From DASZMX01 sp035551475 (GTDB lineage: Bacteria; Verrucomicrobiota; Verrucomicrobiia; Limisphaerales; Palsa-1400), in NCBI GenBank assembly GCA_035551475.1, contig DASZMX010000061.1, positions 1-14,699 on the forward strand: a stretch of 14,699 nucleotides of DNA, in the 5' to 3' direction. Below are positions 1 to 7,786 of this stretch, one piece after another. How positions within the stretch are numbered: the stretch's first letter is position 1; each line of letters opens with the position of its first letter. A program made the position numbers and the translations under genes. The notes below the pieces were generated by a model. It saw only the letters and a program-made list of their open reading frames with translations. It made no database searches and had not been told where the DNA came from.

Positions 1-1032
1 CTGGGCGGGCCGCCGCGCCGCGCCGAGGAGCCGATCACGGCCCGGCACATGGATGTGGCGCGCTCAATCCAGGCGGTGACGGAGGAAATCATGGTGCGCC
101 TGGCCAAATTCGCGCGCGCGCTCACCGGGAAAAAATATCTCTGCATGGCGGGCGGCGTGGCTTTGAACTGTGTGGCGAATGGACGGATCCTGCGCGAAAA
201 GATTTTTGACGACATTTGGATTCAGCCGGCCGCCGGCGACGCGGGCGGAGCGGTGGGGGCGGCCTTGGCGGCGTGGCGCGCCGGCGGCGGCGCCCGAACC
301 ACCAATGCCATGCGCGGATCATTGCTCGGGCCCGAATATTCGGATGCGGAAATCGAGGCGACCCTAAAAGCTTGCGGGGCAGTTTATAAAAAACTGGAGC
401 GCGACGCATTATTGGATTTCACCACGGAGTTGCTGAAGGCCGGGAAGGTCGTGGGTTGGGTGCAGGGACGGATGGAGTTTGGGCCGCGCGCCTTGGGGAA
501 CCGCTCGATTTTGGGTGATGCGCGTTCGCCGCAGATGCAATCGGTGATGAATTTGAAAGTGAAGTTTCGGGAGTCTTTCCGACCCTTCGCGCCCATCGTG
601 CGGAAAGAGCGGGCGCAGGATTATTTTGAATTGGACGGCGAATCACCTTACATGCTGATCGTCGCGCCCGTGCAGAAAGCGCTGCGCAAAACGCCGCCCG
701 CCAACGTTACGGGGTTGGATCTGCTCAAACAGGAGCGCTCGACGCTGCCGGCGGTGACCCATGTGGATTACTCGGCGCGCATTCAAACCGTGGATGGCAA
801 AGACAATCCCCTGCTCTACGATTTGCTCGGGCGATTTGAAGCGGCGACCGGCTGCGCGGTGCTAGTCAATACTTCCTTTAACGTGCGCGGCGAGCCGATC
901 GTTTGCGATCCTGACGACGCCTACCGCTGTTTTGTGAACACGGAGATGGATTACCTGGTCATCGGGAGCTTTGTCCTGGAGCGCACGGCGCAACCGAAAG
1001 CGCAACGGCGCGTGGCGCCGCAAGCGGATTAA
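1..1032 (+). CDS. Carbamoyltransferase, NodU/CmcH/TobZ family (5'-truncated by window edge)
   Basis: The reading frame is open from base 1, so the real start lies to the left; 343 residues are visible against roughly 550-620 usual for the family. Members transfer a carbamoyl group from carbamoyl phosphate, through a carbamoyl-adenylate, to a hydroxyl on a sugar, antibiotic or other small molecule. The visible part holds the end of the Kae1-like N-terminal domain (CMAGGVALNCVANGRI, then GDAGGAVGAAL) followed by the C-terminal domain with WVQGRMEFGPRALGNRSIL, FRPFAPIV and NTSFNVRGEPIV, all family hallmarks. An internal ATG at 49 is not the start, because the upstream residues (RRAEEPITARH) also match the family. 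The SxtJ-like gene follows after 2 bp, so the two are surely co-transcribed. The acceptor cannot be told from sequence. Confidence 0.95.
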   Translation: MGGPPRRAEEPITARHMDVARSIQAVTEEIMVRLAKFARALTGKKYLCMAGGVALNCVANGRILREKIFDDIWIQPAAGDAGGAVGAALAAWRAGGGARTTNAMRGSLLGPEYSDAEIEATLKACGAVYKKLERDALLDFTTELLKAGKVVGWVQGRMEFGPRALGNRSILGDARSPQMQSVMNLKVKFRESFRPFAPIVRKERAQDYFELDGESPYMLIVAPVQKALRKTPPANVTGLDLLKQERSTLPAVTHVDYSARIQTVDGKDNPLLYDLLGRFEAATGCAVLVNTSFNVRGEPIVCDPDDAYRCFVNTEMDYLVIGSFVLERTAQPKAQRRVAPQAD

Positions 1033-1034
1033 CC

Positions 1035-1430
1035 ATGAAACTCCGCCTCAAAGAAGATCCAAAGGAATGGCGCAAGGTGACGCTCCTGACCGTGGGCGGC
1101 GCGGCCATTTTGAGCTGCGTGCTGCGCTGGCGCGTTTTACCCAATCGCCCCTGGCTGGGCATCCTGGGATTTTTAGCTGTCGTCGCGGCGCTCGCCGTGG
1201 CGCGGCCAAAAACCTTTCGCGGTTTCTATCGCTGGTCGGTGCGAGTGGGATTTGGCATGGCGCAAGCGGTCGGCTTCGTGGCCTTGAGCCTGATTTTTAT
1301 ATTCGTCATCACGCCGATGGGGATGGTGTTGCGAATTTGCGGGCAGGATCCCTTGCGCTTAAAACGCGGCCAAACAGAAAGTTATTGGACGACGGCCAAA
1401 CCCAATTCTCCGCTGGACCGGATGTTTTAA
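1035..1430 (+). CDS. SxtJ-like small integral membrane protein
   Basis: A 131-residue protein with about three hydrophobic segments (about residues 15-33, 40-56 and 73-97). A short polar C-terminus follows, carrying DPLRLKR and SYW motifs typical of SxtJ-type proteins. That family was named from saxitoxin clusters and is regularly found beside NodU/CmcH carbamoyltransferases. Its biochemical role is unknown; a membrane partner or docking protein for the transferase is a guess. The ATG lies 2 bp after the upstream stop codon, so translation is probably coupled. In many genomes a tiny DUF5989 gene and an SGNH/AlgX-like gene follow; here the next gene converges instead and shares the TTAA stop. 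It has no link to toxin synthesis that the sequence could show. Confidence 0.85.
   Translation: MKLRLKEDPKEWRKVTLLTVGGAAILSCVLRWRVLPNRPWLGILGFLAVVAALAVARPKTFRGFYRWSVRVGFGMAQAVGFVALSLIFIFVITPMGMVLRICGQDPLRLKRGQTESYWTTAKPNSPLDRMF
1427..1430. other. Shared TTAA: overlapping stop codons of convergent genes
   Basis: The palindrome TTAA supplies both stops: TAA at 1428-1430 for the + strand SxtJ-like gene and TAA at 1429-1427 for the - strand GH13 gene. The coding regions therefore overlap by 4 bp tail to tail, with no room for a terminator between them. Any termination signal must lie inside the opposing gene. Confidence 0.95.
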
Positions 1431-4400
1431 GGGAACACCTGGATCAGGTAGAATTTTTGCGGCCGATTGGAAAAGGCGGAATCAAAAAATGCGTTGGTGG
1501 AGGCGAGCACGGGGCTGATGGCTTGAAAGGGCTGGCTGAGGTTGGTGGCGGCCAAGACCTGGTATTTTTTCCCGGCGACATTGTCCCAGGTGACCAAGCC
1601 ATTATTGACTGACCCGATTTTCAGGTCGCCCCCAGCCACGTAATGTTGATAGGCGGGAAGGCTGGTATGCGGATCAAAGACGACAACGGTGCGCGCGGCG
1701 TCCAGCGTTGGGTCGCCCTGGTAATGGAAGTTGAGCAAATTCGTGCCCGGCGCGGCGCCCGTCCAGGCGAAATTCAAGCGGGACAGACCGGCAGCGCAAC
1801 CGGCGCCGCCGACGGACAGGGCGCCGGGCGGGGCGGGCGCGCCGTTGACCGTAACGGTGAAGGGCGATGCATCCACGGCCAAATTCTGCGAGAAACAGGC
1901 GGTGAACGTGACGGTATCCGTGGACGCGAGCAAAAAGGCGGCGCCATCTTGCGCGGGGCTGTTGATTTGCAAGACAGGCGCGGGCGCGGCGGTGGAAAAA
2001 GTTTGCGTAACCACGCCAACGCGGTCGGGAAAAAGTTGGGTGGTGATTTCGCTCAAGTGGACGGAAATGACGGCAGAGCCAGACGCGGGCACGGCGGCAT
2101 AAAGGAAGTGAAATTCCACGGGCAGATCGGGATAGAGGGCGTCGAGGGAAGGCGTGTTGGCCGAGGGCGCGACCGAGACAAAAACCGGAGCGCCATTGCT
2201 CAAACCATTGCCGTGGCGGACGCCCGTGACGGCGTCGTCGTTGCCAGGATTGCTGTCATTTATATTAAACGCCGCGCCCGTGCAACTGTTGTCGGCGCGC
2301 ACAATGATCGTCGTCGTGCCGCTGGTGAGAGTGGCGCCTGGCGCGGGCGAAACGATTTGTTCGGCTGGCGGGCCGGCGTCGTAATAAAAGGTCTGGGAAA
2401 ACGTGTTGAACACGCTGGATTTGCCGGAGCGCGGCAGAAAGCTGCGGGCGCGCATGATGTGAAACCCGGACGTTAAGCCGGCGGCAACATTATTCGTGTT
2501 GAGATCGTTCGCCGTCCAAACGAGGGCTTGGGACGGGTTGAAATTCACGATGGATGACTGCGCCAGGCCGTAGCGCTTATCCGGCAGCGCATCGGAAATC
2601 GGCGCAATGTTCGTGTTGTAAAGCGCCACTACATATCGCACGGCGGCGCCGTTGGCGTTCGCGGCGCCAGGTATCGTCCCTTTCCACCAATCAATGGTGG
2701 GATCGGTCTTGTCGGGCGCATTCCAGAAAAGAGGCGCAATACGAGTCGTGCCTTGCGGCGCGCCGAACGAGCCTTGCGGCTGACTGCCGTCGGTAGTGTA
2801 GTAAATGGCTCCCTGGTTGACTTGAAATTGATAGCCAACTTTCACCCAAACGTCGGCGGGCTGGCCGGCCGCAGGCGGCGTCCACTGCGCGGCGGGAGGA
2901 TTGGTCGCAATATTCACGACGTCGCCAGGATTATGATAGACCCAGGCGGCGGCGCTTTGATTGACAGCGGCTCCGTTGCCGGCGCCGGGCGCGAAAGAAT
3001 TCCCGCCGCCGACGACGTAGGCGTAGGTCTCGGCATTGGAAGCAGTGACATTGTCGCGGGTGATGTCCGCGGCGGCGAACTTCTCCGGGCCATAACGAAA
3101 ATCCGAGGCGCTTTGTTCGTAGCCAAGAAAAACGTCAGTGGCATAACCGGGCTTGTTATCGCGCAGGTCAAGCATTTGCGCCGTGCGGTTGGTCAATGGG
3201 CCAAGGCCCATCTGGCTGTTGAGATCGACGCCGCCATCGAGTTTGACGAGGACGTTGGCGGAGGAAGCATCATTGCGCACGAGAACGTCCATGAGGCCAT
3301 TCGTGACAATGGGGATGTCGATGGCATAGACGCGATTGCTGACGTTTTGGCCGCCGATGACGTTGCCATTTTGATCAATGCGTCCGCGCATCTTGAACGG
3401 ATAATTCGGGTTGAAATGGGGATCGCCGTTGGTCCCGTCGTGACGGTAAAATGTGAGGCTCGGCACGGCGGCGCCGCCCTGGCGGAAGGTAATGGCGTCG
3501 GTCAATGCGGCTCGGCTCGGCTCCGGCCATTGGTAGCCGTAACAAACATAGCTGCCCGCGGGGATTTTAAATTCAACGGCGCCGCCGCCTGGAGCCAGCG
3601 TTTGGCCGCCGACATAAATGGCGCGGTTGGCAGGGTTGGGATCGCTGGCGGTGGCTTGCGCCACGGCGAGGTCTGCGGTGGCGGGCCGCACCAGCAACGT
3701 TGGGCAAGCCGGGCTGTTGTCAAAAGCCCAGGAATGATTCGTCGCATGCAAGGGGCCGCTCGCCAATTGCGCCAAAACGGAGCCGGGCGGAAAACCCACA
3801 ACCAAGCCGACGTTGTGCGAATTTGTAATGGGAGTACACGCATCATCGGGGCCGACGGTGTCGTAGAAGCATTGGTCGCCCTGCCCTGCCACCATGTAAT
3901 CGTTCATCGCGAACAAAACGGTGACCTGATCCTGCGGTTGGCCCGAGCTGCCTTCCCGGTTGTCGTAGCGCTCAAAGCAAACCACCGTGCTATCGCTCCA
4001 ACGCGGCGTCTGCAAACCCCGCGCGAGCTGATGCTGCAAGGTCGCAATGTCGGGCATGGTTTGATCGCCAAATTCGCCGAGATAATTGGCATTGGGCACG
4101 CCCGGGAACGGCGAGCTGCCCTGGGTCTGATTGTAGCCATCGGAATAAATCTCAGGCAGGCCGACGCGCATGAAATTGTAGGCACTTTGCAAGGCGCGCG
4201 CTGCGTAGGAAACGCCGGCGTAGGTGTTGTCGGCGCTCTGCGAAAATTGGACGCCTTGAAAGCCGATGATGGCGCCCCAGTTCGGCGAATCCAATCCGCT
4301 CATGGTCGCGCCGGGCACGCCGATAATGCCGTTGAGGGCGTTCTGGCCGGCGGCATTGAGCAGGCGCATGCCGCGATCAATGTATTCGCCGTACGAAGGC

Positions 4401-5413
4401 GGCTCGCCCAGGTGTTCGCCCACCAGCAGCGCGTCGTTCCGGGGCGCTTCGGTGTCAAATATACTATTGCGATTGTCATCAGCCTCGGCATAGCCGTTGC
4501 CGGTGACGTTGTGGCCGTAGCCGTGCACGTAATCGAACATCGTCTGCACGGCGCCGCAGAAGCCATTGGGAGAATCGGTCGTGTCGCCAAAGAACGCCGA
4601 GGGGACATGCTTGACGGCATCGAGCCGCAAGCCGTCGCATTGGGTGGTGTTGATCAGCCAGGCGACAGCGCGGCACATATAGGCGCCGACGTCTTCGGAT
4701 GACGGCTGGCCATTCGTGCCATGAAACGGATGCCAAGGACCCGCAATGGCGGGGAGATTGGTGTCCATGTAATAATCGCGATGCGTGGGCTGGCGCACGA
4801 AAAAGAGCTTGGGAATCGTGTCGCGCTCGGCGGCGCCGAAATTGTCGTTGACGCTGCCGGGCTCCTGCGCGAGATCGACGAGGCCGAGGAGGGATTCGTT
4901 CTGGACGCTCCAAGTGTCGTTGTAGTTGCTGACGTCCGGCATGTTGCGGTAAAAGCCGCTGCTGATGGTGAGGAGATGAAAGTCCTGCGACAGAAGGCCG
5001 GGATAAAAATTAGTGGGGATGGAGCTATTGTAACCGGGAACGGTGTTGCCGCGATGATTGACAACATTGTCGAAGTACACGCGAATGCCAAAACGGTGCG
5101 CGAGCCGCACGACGTTCAGCAGCTCGGCTTTGGTTCCCCATTTGGTGGCGGTCGTGCCATTCTGGTTAATATCGCCGAGATCAAACGGGTCGAAGACATC
5201 ATAGCCCACCGAGGCGGCGCCGGTGGTGGCTTTGTAAGGCGGCGGCAGCCAAAGGCTATCGTAACCGGCTTCCGCAATTTCCGGCATCTTCTGCGCCAGC
5301 TCAGCCCAGCGGACGTTGAAGAGCTGGAGCATGGACTCGGCGCGGGCGGGCAGCGCAGCGAGCAGCAGCAGAATTAGGAATTTACCGAACGAGTGAGGAC
5401 GTGTCACACCCAC
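1427..5413 (-). CDS. Large secreted GH13 alpha-amylase-family protein with Ig-like tail (1328 aa)
   Basis: A predicted exported alpha-glucan hydrolase or transferase. Residues 1-25 form a signal peptide (FLILLLLAALPARA, likely cut before ES). The GH13 barrel spans about 28-470. Region I is FDNVVNH (114-120), region II GLRLDAVKH with nucleophile D265, region III LLVGEHLGE with acid/base E333, and region IV VQFSQSADN with D395. The usual His before that Asp is Ala394. A domain-C-like part follows, and then from about 640 several beta-rich modules. These include one with IYYTTDGSQP (869-878), Ig-like modules at about 1018-1145 and 1147-1245, and a Verrucomicrobia-style C-terminal tail (1266-1328). 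Ordinary bacterial amylases are about 450-700 residues. The start is GTG, with GGGGAAG 9 nt upstream, 6 bp after the preceding GH13 gene; a GTG two codons later is also possible. Substrate is inferred; all three acidic catalytic residues are present. Confidence 0.93.
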   Translation of the reverse strand: MGVTRPHSFGKFLILLLLAALPARAESMLQLFNVRWAELAQKMPEIAEAGYDSLWLPPPYKATTGAASVGYDVFDPFDLGDINQNGTTATKWGTKAELLNVVRLAHRFGIRVYFDNVVNHRGNTVPGYNSSIPTNFYPGLLSQDFHLLTISSGFYRNMPDVSNYNDTWSVQNESLLGLVDLAQEPGSVNDNFGAAERDTIPKLFFVRQPTHRDYYMDTNLPAIAGPWHPFHGTNGQPSSEDVGAYMCRAVAWLINTTQCDGLRLDAVKHVPSAFFGDTTDSPNGFCGAVQTMFDYVHGYGHNVTGNGYAEADDNRNSIFDTEAPRNDALLVGEHLGEPPSYGEYIDRGMRLLNAAGQNALNGIIGVPGATMSGLDSPNWGAIIGFQGVQFSQSADNTYAGVSYAARALQSAYNFMRVGLPEIYSDGYNQTQGSSPFPGVPNANYLGEFGDQTMPDIATLQHQLARGLQTPRWSDSTVVCFERYDNREGSSGQPQDQVTVLFAMNDYMVAGQGDQCFYDTVGPDDACTPITNSHNVGLVVGFPPGSVLAQLASGPLHATNHSWAFDNSPACPTLLVRPATADLAVAQATASDPNPANRAIYVGGQTLAPGGGAVEFKIPAGSYVCYGYQWPEPSRAALTDAITFRQGGAAVPSLTFYRHDGTNGDPHFNPNYPFKMRGRIDQNGNVIGGQNVSNRVYAIDIPIVTNGLMDVLVRNDASSANVLVKLDGGVDLNSQMGLGPLTNRTAQMLDLRDNKPGYATDVFLGYEQSASDFRYGPEKFAAADITRDNVTASNAETYAYVVGGGNSFAPGAGNGAAVNQSAAAWVYHNPGDVVNIATNPPAAQWTPPAAGQPADVWVKVGYQFQVNQGAIYYTTDGSQPQGSFGAPQGTTRIAPLFWNAPDKTDPTIDWWKGTIPGAANANGAAVRYVVALYNTNIAPISDALPDKRYGLAQSSIVNFNPSQALVWTANDLNTNNVAAGLTSGFHIMRARSFLPRSGKSSVFNTFSQTFYYDAGPPAEQIVSPAPGATLTSGTTTIIVRADNSCTGAAFNINDSNPGNDDAVTGVRHGNGLSNGAPVFVSVAPSANTPSLDALYPDLPVEFHFLYAAVPASGSAVISVHLSEITTQLFPDRVGVVTQTFSTAAPAPVLQINSPAQDGAAFLLASTDTVTFTACFSQNLAVDASPFTVTVNGAPAPPGALSVGGAGCAAGLSRLNFAWTGAAPGTNLLNFHYQGDPTLDAARTVVVFDPHTSLPAYQHYVAGGDLKIGSVNNGLVTWDNVAGKKYQVLAATNLSQPFQAISPVLASTNAFFDSAFSNRPQKFYLIQVFP

Positions 5414-5419
5414 GGCAGA

Positions 5420-6853
5420 TCACTTCCCCAACGGCGAAGCGTCGCTGGTGAGCTTGGCGCTGGCTTCGGGCAGGAGCGTGCGATGGTAAATGCGCCAATC
5501 GAAACCGTGCAATTGCAGGGAAGCCAGGCCATCGCCGACGGGAGCGGGCATGCCGTCGATTTGCATGGCTTTGAATTCCGGCGCGTGCGGCACATCGACT
5601 GAAGCTTTTTCGGGGCGATTGGAGAAATTAATGACAATGACGAATTCGTCCTTGAGATCGGCCCGCATGAAGGTGACGAGGTTGGCGGCGTCCGAACTGG
5701 GCAGCCATTTAACGCAATCTCCACGAAAAACCGGGTATTGTTTGCGCAGGCCGGCAAGGCTGCGATAGACGGCGCCAAGGTCAGGCCGATCTTTCGGATG
5801 CCAGAAAACGGGCAGTTTCTCAAACAAGGCGGGGTCGCCGGATTCAGTGGCATCGCCCACTTCCATGCCGTTGTAAAGCAGAGGAACGCCGTCGAGGGTG
5901 AACATGAGCGCGGAGGCTGCGAGCGCTCCGTGGATGCCAAAACGGGAAATCGCGCGGGGCTCGTCATGGTCATCGCTCATGCGCATGTGCAGGGTGCCCT
6001 CGGGAAATTGGCGGCGGCTCTCTTCCCAGGTGTGCTGAAGTTCGGAGGCAGGTGAACCATCGAGCAAGACGCGGTTCAGCGCGGACAACAAGGGCCAGGA
6101 ATAATCGATGTCGAACGCCTTGACCATGAGTTCGGGTTTGCTGGCTTCGGCCAGCATCATGATGTCGGGTTTGGTTTTGAGCAACTCCACGCGCGCTTCT
6201 TCCCAGAAACTGGTCGGGACTTCGCTGGCCACGTCACAGCGGAAGCCGTCGAAATCAAAGCCACTGGGATCAATCCAATGCTTGAGCATGGTGATCATGT
6301 ATTGGCGCAGGGCGGGATTGTTGTAATTGAGGCCGGCGACATCCGACCACGACGGCTGGGGCGGGATGATGTTGCCTTGGGCATCCTGCTTGTAGAAATC
6401 GGGGTGGGCCATCAGCACGCAATCCCACGCCGTGTGGTTCGGGACGGTGTCAAGAATAACCTTCAGGCCGCGCGCGTGCGCTTCCGAAACCAGGCGCTTC
6501 AAGTCGGCCTCGTCGCCGTAATCCGGATTGATGGCGTAGTAATCCTTGACCGCATAAGGGCTGCCGAGATGGCCCTTGCGCAGTTTTTCGCCGATCGGAT
6601 GAACCGGCATGATCCAAAGAATGGTGACACCCGCCTGCTTCAGATCATCGAGACGAGCGGTGGCGGCATTGAAGGTGCCTTCCTTGGAGAAATTGCGCGG
6701 GTATAACTCGTAAATCACCCCATCGCGCAACCACGCGGGCGAGGTCAGCGCGACCTTGTCAGCACGGGCCGGCCCGGCGCAAAGCGCGAGCGCGCAGAGG
6801 ACGGAAAATAACAGCGACCGCGAACGGCCGCGCTCCAAATTCGGACATTGCAT
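5420..6853 (-). CDS. Secreted GH13 alpha-amylase-family enzyme (477 aa)
   Basis: A single-domain GH13 enzyme that should hydrolyse alpha-1,4-glucan links in the periplasm or outside the cell. A basic, hydrophobic N-terminus ending in GPARA (residues 27-31) is a type I signal peptide; no lipobox cysteine is seen. All four conserved regions are intact: DTVPNH (135-140), GFRCDVASE with nucleophile D207, MMLAEAS with acid/base E236, and MSDDHDE with D297 and the preceding His. An open PLLYNGME segment follows the barrel, and a short domain C ends the protein at LGK. Unlike its neighbour it has no Ig modules and no C-terminal tail, so it is probably not anchored in the same way. The ATG is preceded by AAGG that overlaps the stop codon (TAAGG) of the prepilin-like gene 9 bp upstream, which indicates coupled translation. 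Exact specificity (amylase, cyclomaltodextrinase-like or other) is not decidable here. Confidence 0.95.
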   Translation of the reverse strand: MQCPNLERGRSRSLLFSVLCALALCAGPARADKVALTSPAWLRDGVIYELYPRNFSKEGTFNAATARLDDLKQAGVTILWIMPVHPIGEKLRKGHLGSPYAVKDYYAINPDYGDEADLKRLVSEAHARGLKVILDTVPNHTAWDCVLMAHPDFYKQDAQGNIIPPQPSWSDVAGLNYNNPALRQYMITMLKHWIDPSGFDFDGFRCDVASEVPTSFWEEARVELLKTKPDIMMLAEASKPELMVKAFDIDYSWPLLSALNRVLLDGSPASELQHTWEESRRQFPEGTLHMRMSDDHDEPRAISRFGIHGALAASALMFTLDGVPLLYNGMEVGDATESGDPALFEKLPVFWHPKDRPDLGAVYRSLAGLRKQYPVFRGDCVKWLPSSDAANLVTFMRADLKDEFVIVINFSNRPEKASVDVPHAPEFKAMQIDGMPAPVGDGLASLQLHGFDWRIYHRTLLPEASAKLTSDASPLGK

Positions 6854-6865
6854 GATAGGACCTTA
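6854..6865 (-). promoter_or_regulatory. Ribosome binding site of the 477-aa GH13 gene, overlapping the upstream stop
   Basis: TAAGGTCCTATCATG on the - strand: TAA ends the prepilin-like gene, and AAGG, 7 nt before the ATG, serves the GH13 gene. This ties translation of the two proteins together. Confidence 0.6.
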
Positions 6866-7720
6866 CTGCCTGGCGCGAGGCGTGTGACTGGACAGCCAAA
6901 TCAAATCGCGCGTGACTCCGGTCATGGAAGGACGCCTTCCCGAAGTGGTGGTTGTCGTCACAGGCTGAAGCGTATTCTTTTCCACCCATTTGTGCACCTC
7001 GGCATGACCGTCGGCAAAGCTGATGCCAGCAGCGTCGTTATGATAGCTGGCGGGCAATTCCGTGAATGTGCCAGTGCCCTGAAGGCGGGTGGCGTCATCA
7101 GTCATGACATAGAGTTGGACATCTTCGATCGCATCCGGATGCTCGTCCATAAAAACCCAACTTTGAGATGGACCAGGAAAACGAAACGCGCTCATTTTGG
7201 CCACGTCGGTCCAGTTATCCCAAGTGGTGACAAACTGCTGCCATTTTTCCCCGCTGCCGACCGAGGCGTCCATCGTAATGCTGCGTATCCGGTGATCCCA
7301 ACCGAGGGCGCGCTGCTTGCTGCTCAGAAAATTGTCCGAGGGGCACCAATAAATCTGATACTGTTTGCCGACATACGGAGCGAGGGACGAATATTTCGGA
7401 TCAAGAATATTGATTTGATAGTTGGTGTTCGCTGGAGTATCCAGCCAATCCAGGATGCCGTAGCACCACGCGGGAGAATTGTTGGGAGACGGGCCATAAT
7501 CCTTGTAGTCGTGATTATCGACCAGGTTGTCATTGAAATCGTTGGCGTACATTTGAAACGCAAGTTGCATTTGCTTTTTGTTGCTCATGCAGCGCGTCAG
7601 TTGAGCCGAACCTTTGGCGCGAGCCAAGGCGGGGAGGATCATGGAAGCCAGGATCGCGATAATGGCGATAACCACCAGCAGCTCAATTAACGTGAAAGCG
7701 TTTCTAGATCGGTTGTTCAT
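6863..7720 (-). CDS. Prepilin-like protein with N-terminal methylation motif and H-X9-DG signature
   Basis: A 285-residue protein beginning MNNRSRNAFTLIELLVV, a class III prepilin leader. A prepilin peptidase would cut before Phe9, leaving the conserved Glu at +5, and the hydrophobic helix to about residue 32 anchors the protein until assembly. The globular part contains paired-cysteine candidates, and near the end SYHNDAAGISFADG fits H-X9-DG exactly (His227 to Asp237-Gly238). This signature marks a very numerous family in Verrucomicrobia, Planctomycetes and Lentisphaerae whose function is unsettled. The frame stays open up to 7771, but that extension runs through a stem-loop and would bury the leader, so the ATG at 7720 is chosen. 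No good Shine-Dalgarno is seen. It sits directly ahead of two secreted GH13 genes, which suggests a role in their export or display. Confidence 0.92.
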   Translation of the reverse strand: MNNRSRNAFTLIELLVVIAIIAILASMILPALARAKGSAQLTRCMSNKKQMQLAFQMYANDFNDNLVDNHDYKDYGPSPNNSPAWCYGILDWLDTPANTNYQINILDPKYSSLAPYVGKQYQIYWCPSDNFLSSKQRALGWDHRIRSITMDASVGSGEKWQQFVTTWDNWTDVAKMSAFRFPGPSQSWVFMDEHPDAIEDVQLYVMTDDATRLQGTGTFTELPASYHNDAAGISFADGHAEVHKWVEKNTLQPVTTTTTSGRRPSMTGVTRDLIWLSSHTPRARQ

Positions 7721-7738
7721 GGGCAAGCAGGTGAGTGA

Positions 7739-7769
7739 GCCGGAGCAGTTCCCAACGAACTGCTCCGGC
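7739..7769 (-). terminator. Perfect 13-bp stem-loop between CBM protein gene and prepilin-like gene
   Basis: GCCGGAGCAGTTC at 7739-7751 is exactly complementary to 7757-7769, with a 5-nt loop (7752-7756). It lies 17 bp past the stop of the CBM protein gene and 18 bp before the prepilin ATG. No T-run follows on the - strand, so it is a poor intrinsic terminator. It could be partial termination, a 3'-end-protecting hairpin, or a processing site that separates the level of the binding protein from that of the enzymes. The inverted repeat is certain; the function is not. Confidence 0.55.
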
Positions 7770-7786
7770 ATGAATCCAACAAGCCG

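Noticed and set aside
2753..4702. A 649-codon open frame on the + strand, opposite the large GH13 gene
   Set aside because: It is antisense to GH13 motifs that are clearly real, has no recognisable domain and the composition of a shadow frame.
6863..7690. A 280-codon + strand frame opposite the prepilin-like gene
   Set aside because: The - strand frame has a leader, a hydrophobic helix and an exact H-X9-DG motif; the + frame has no domain.
7721..7771. A 17-codon N-terminal extension of the prepilin-like gene
   Set aside because: It runs through the perfect stem-loop and would put extra residues before the class III leader; the ATG at 7720 gives a normal leader of eight residues.
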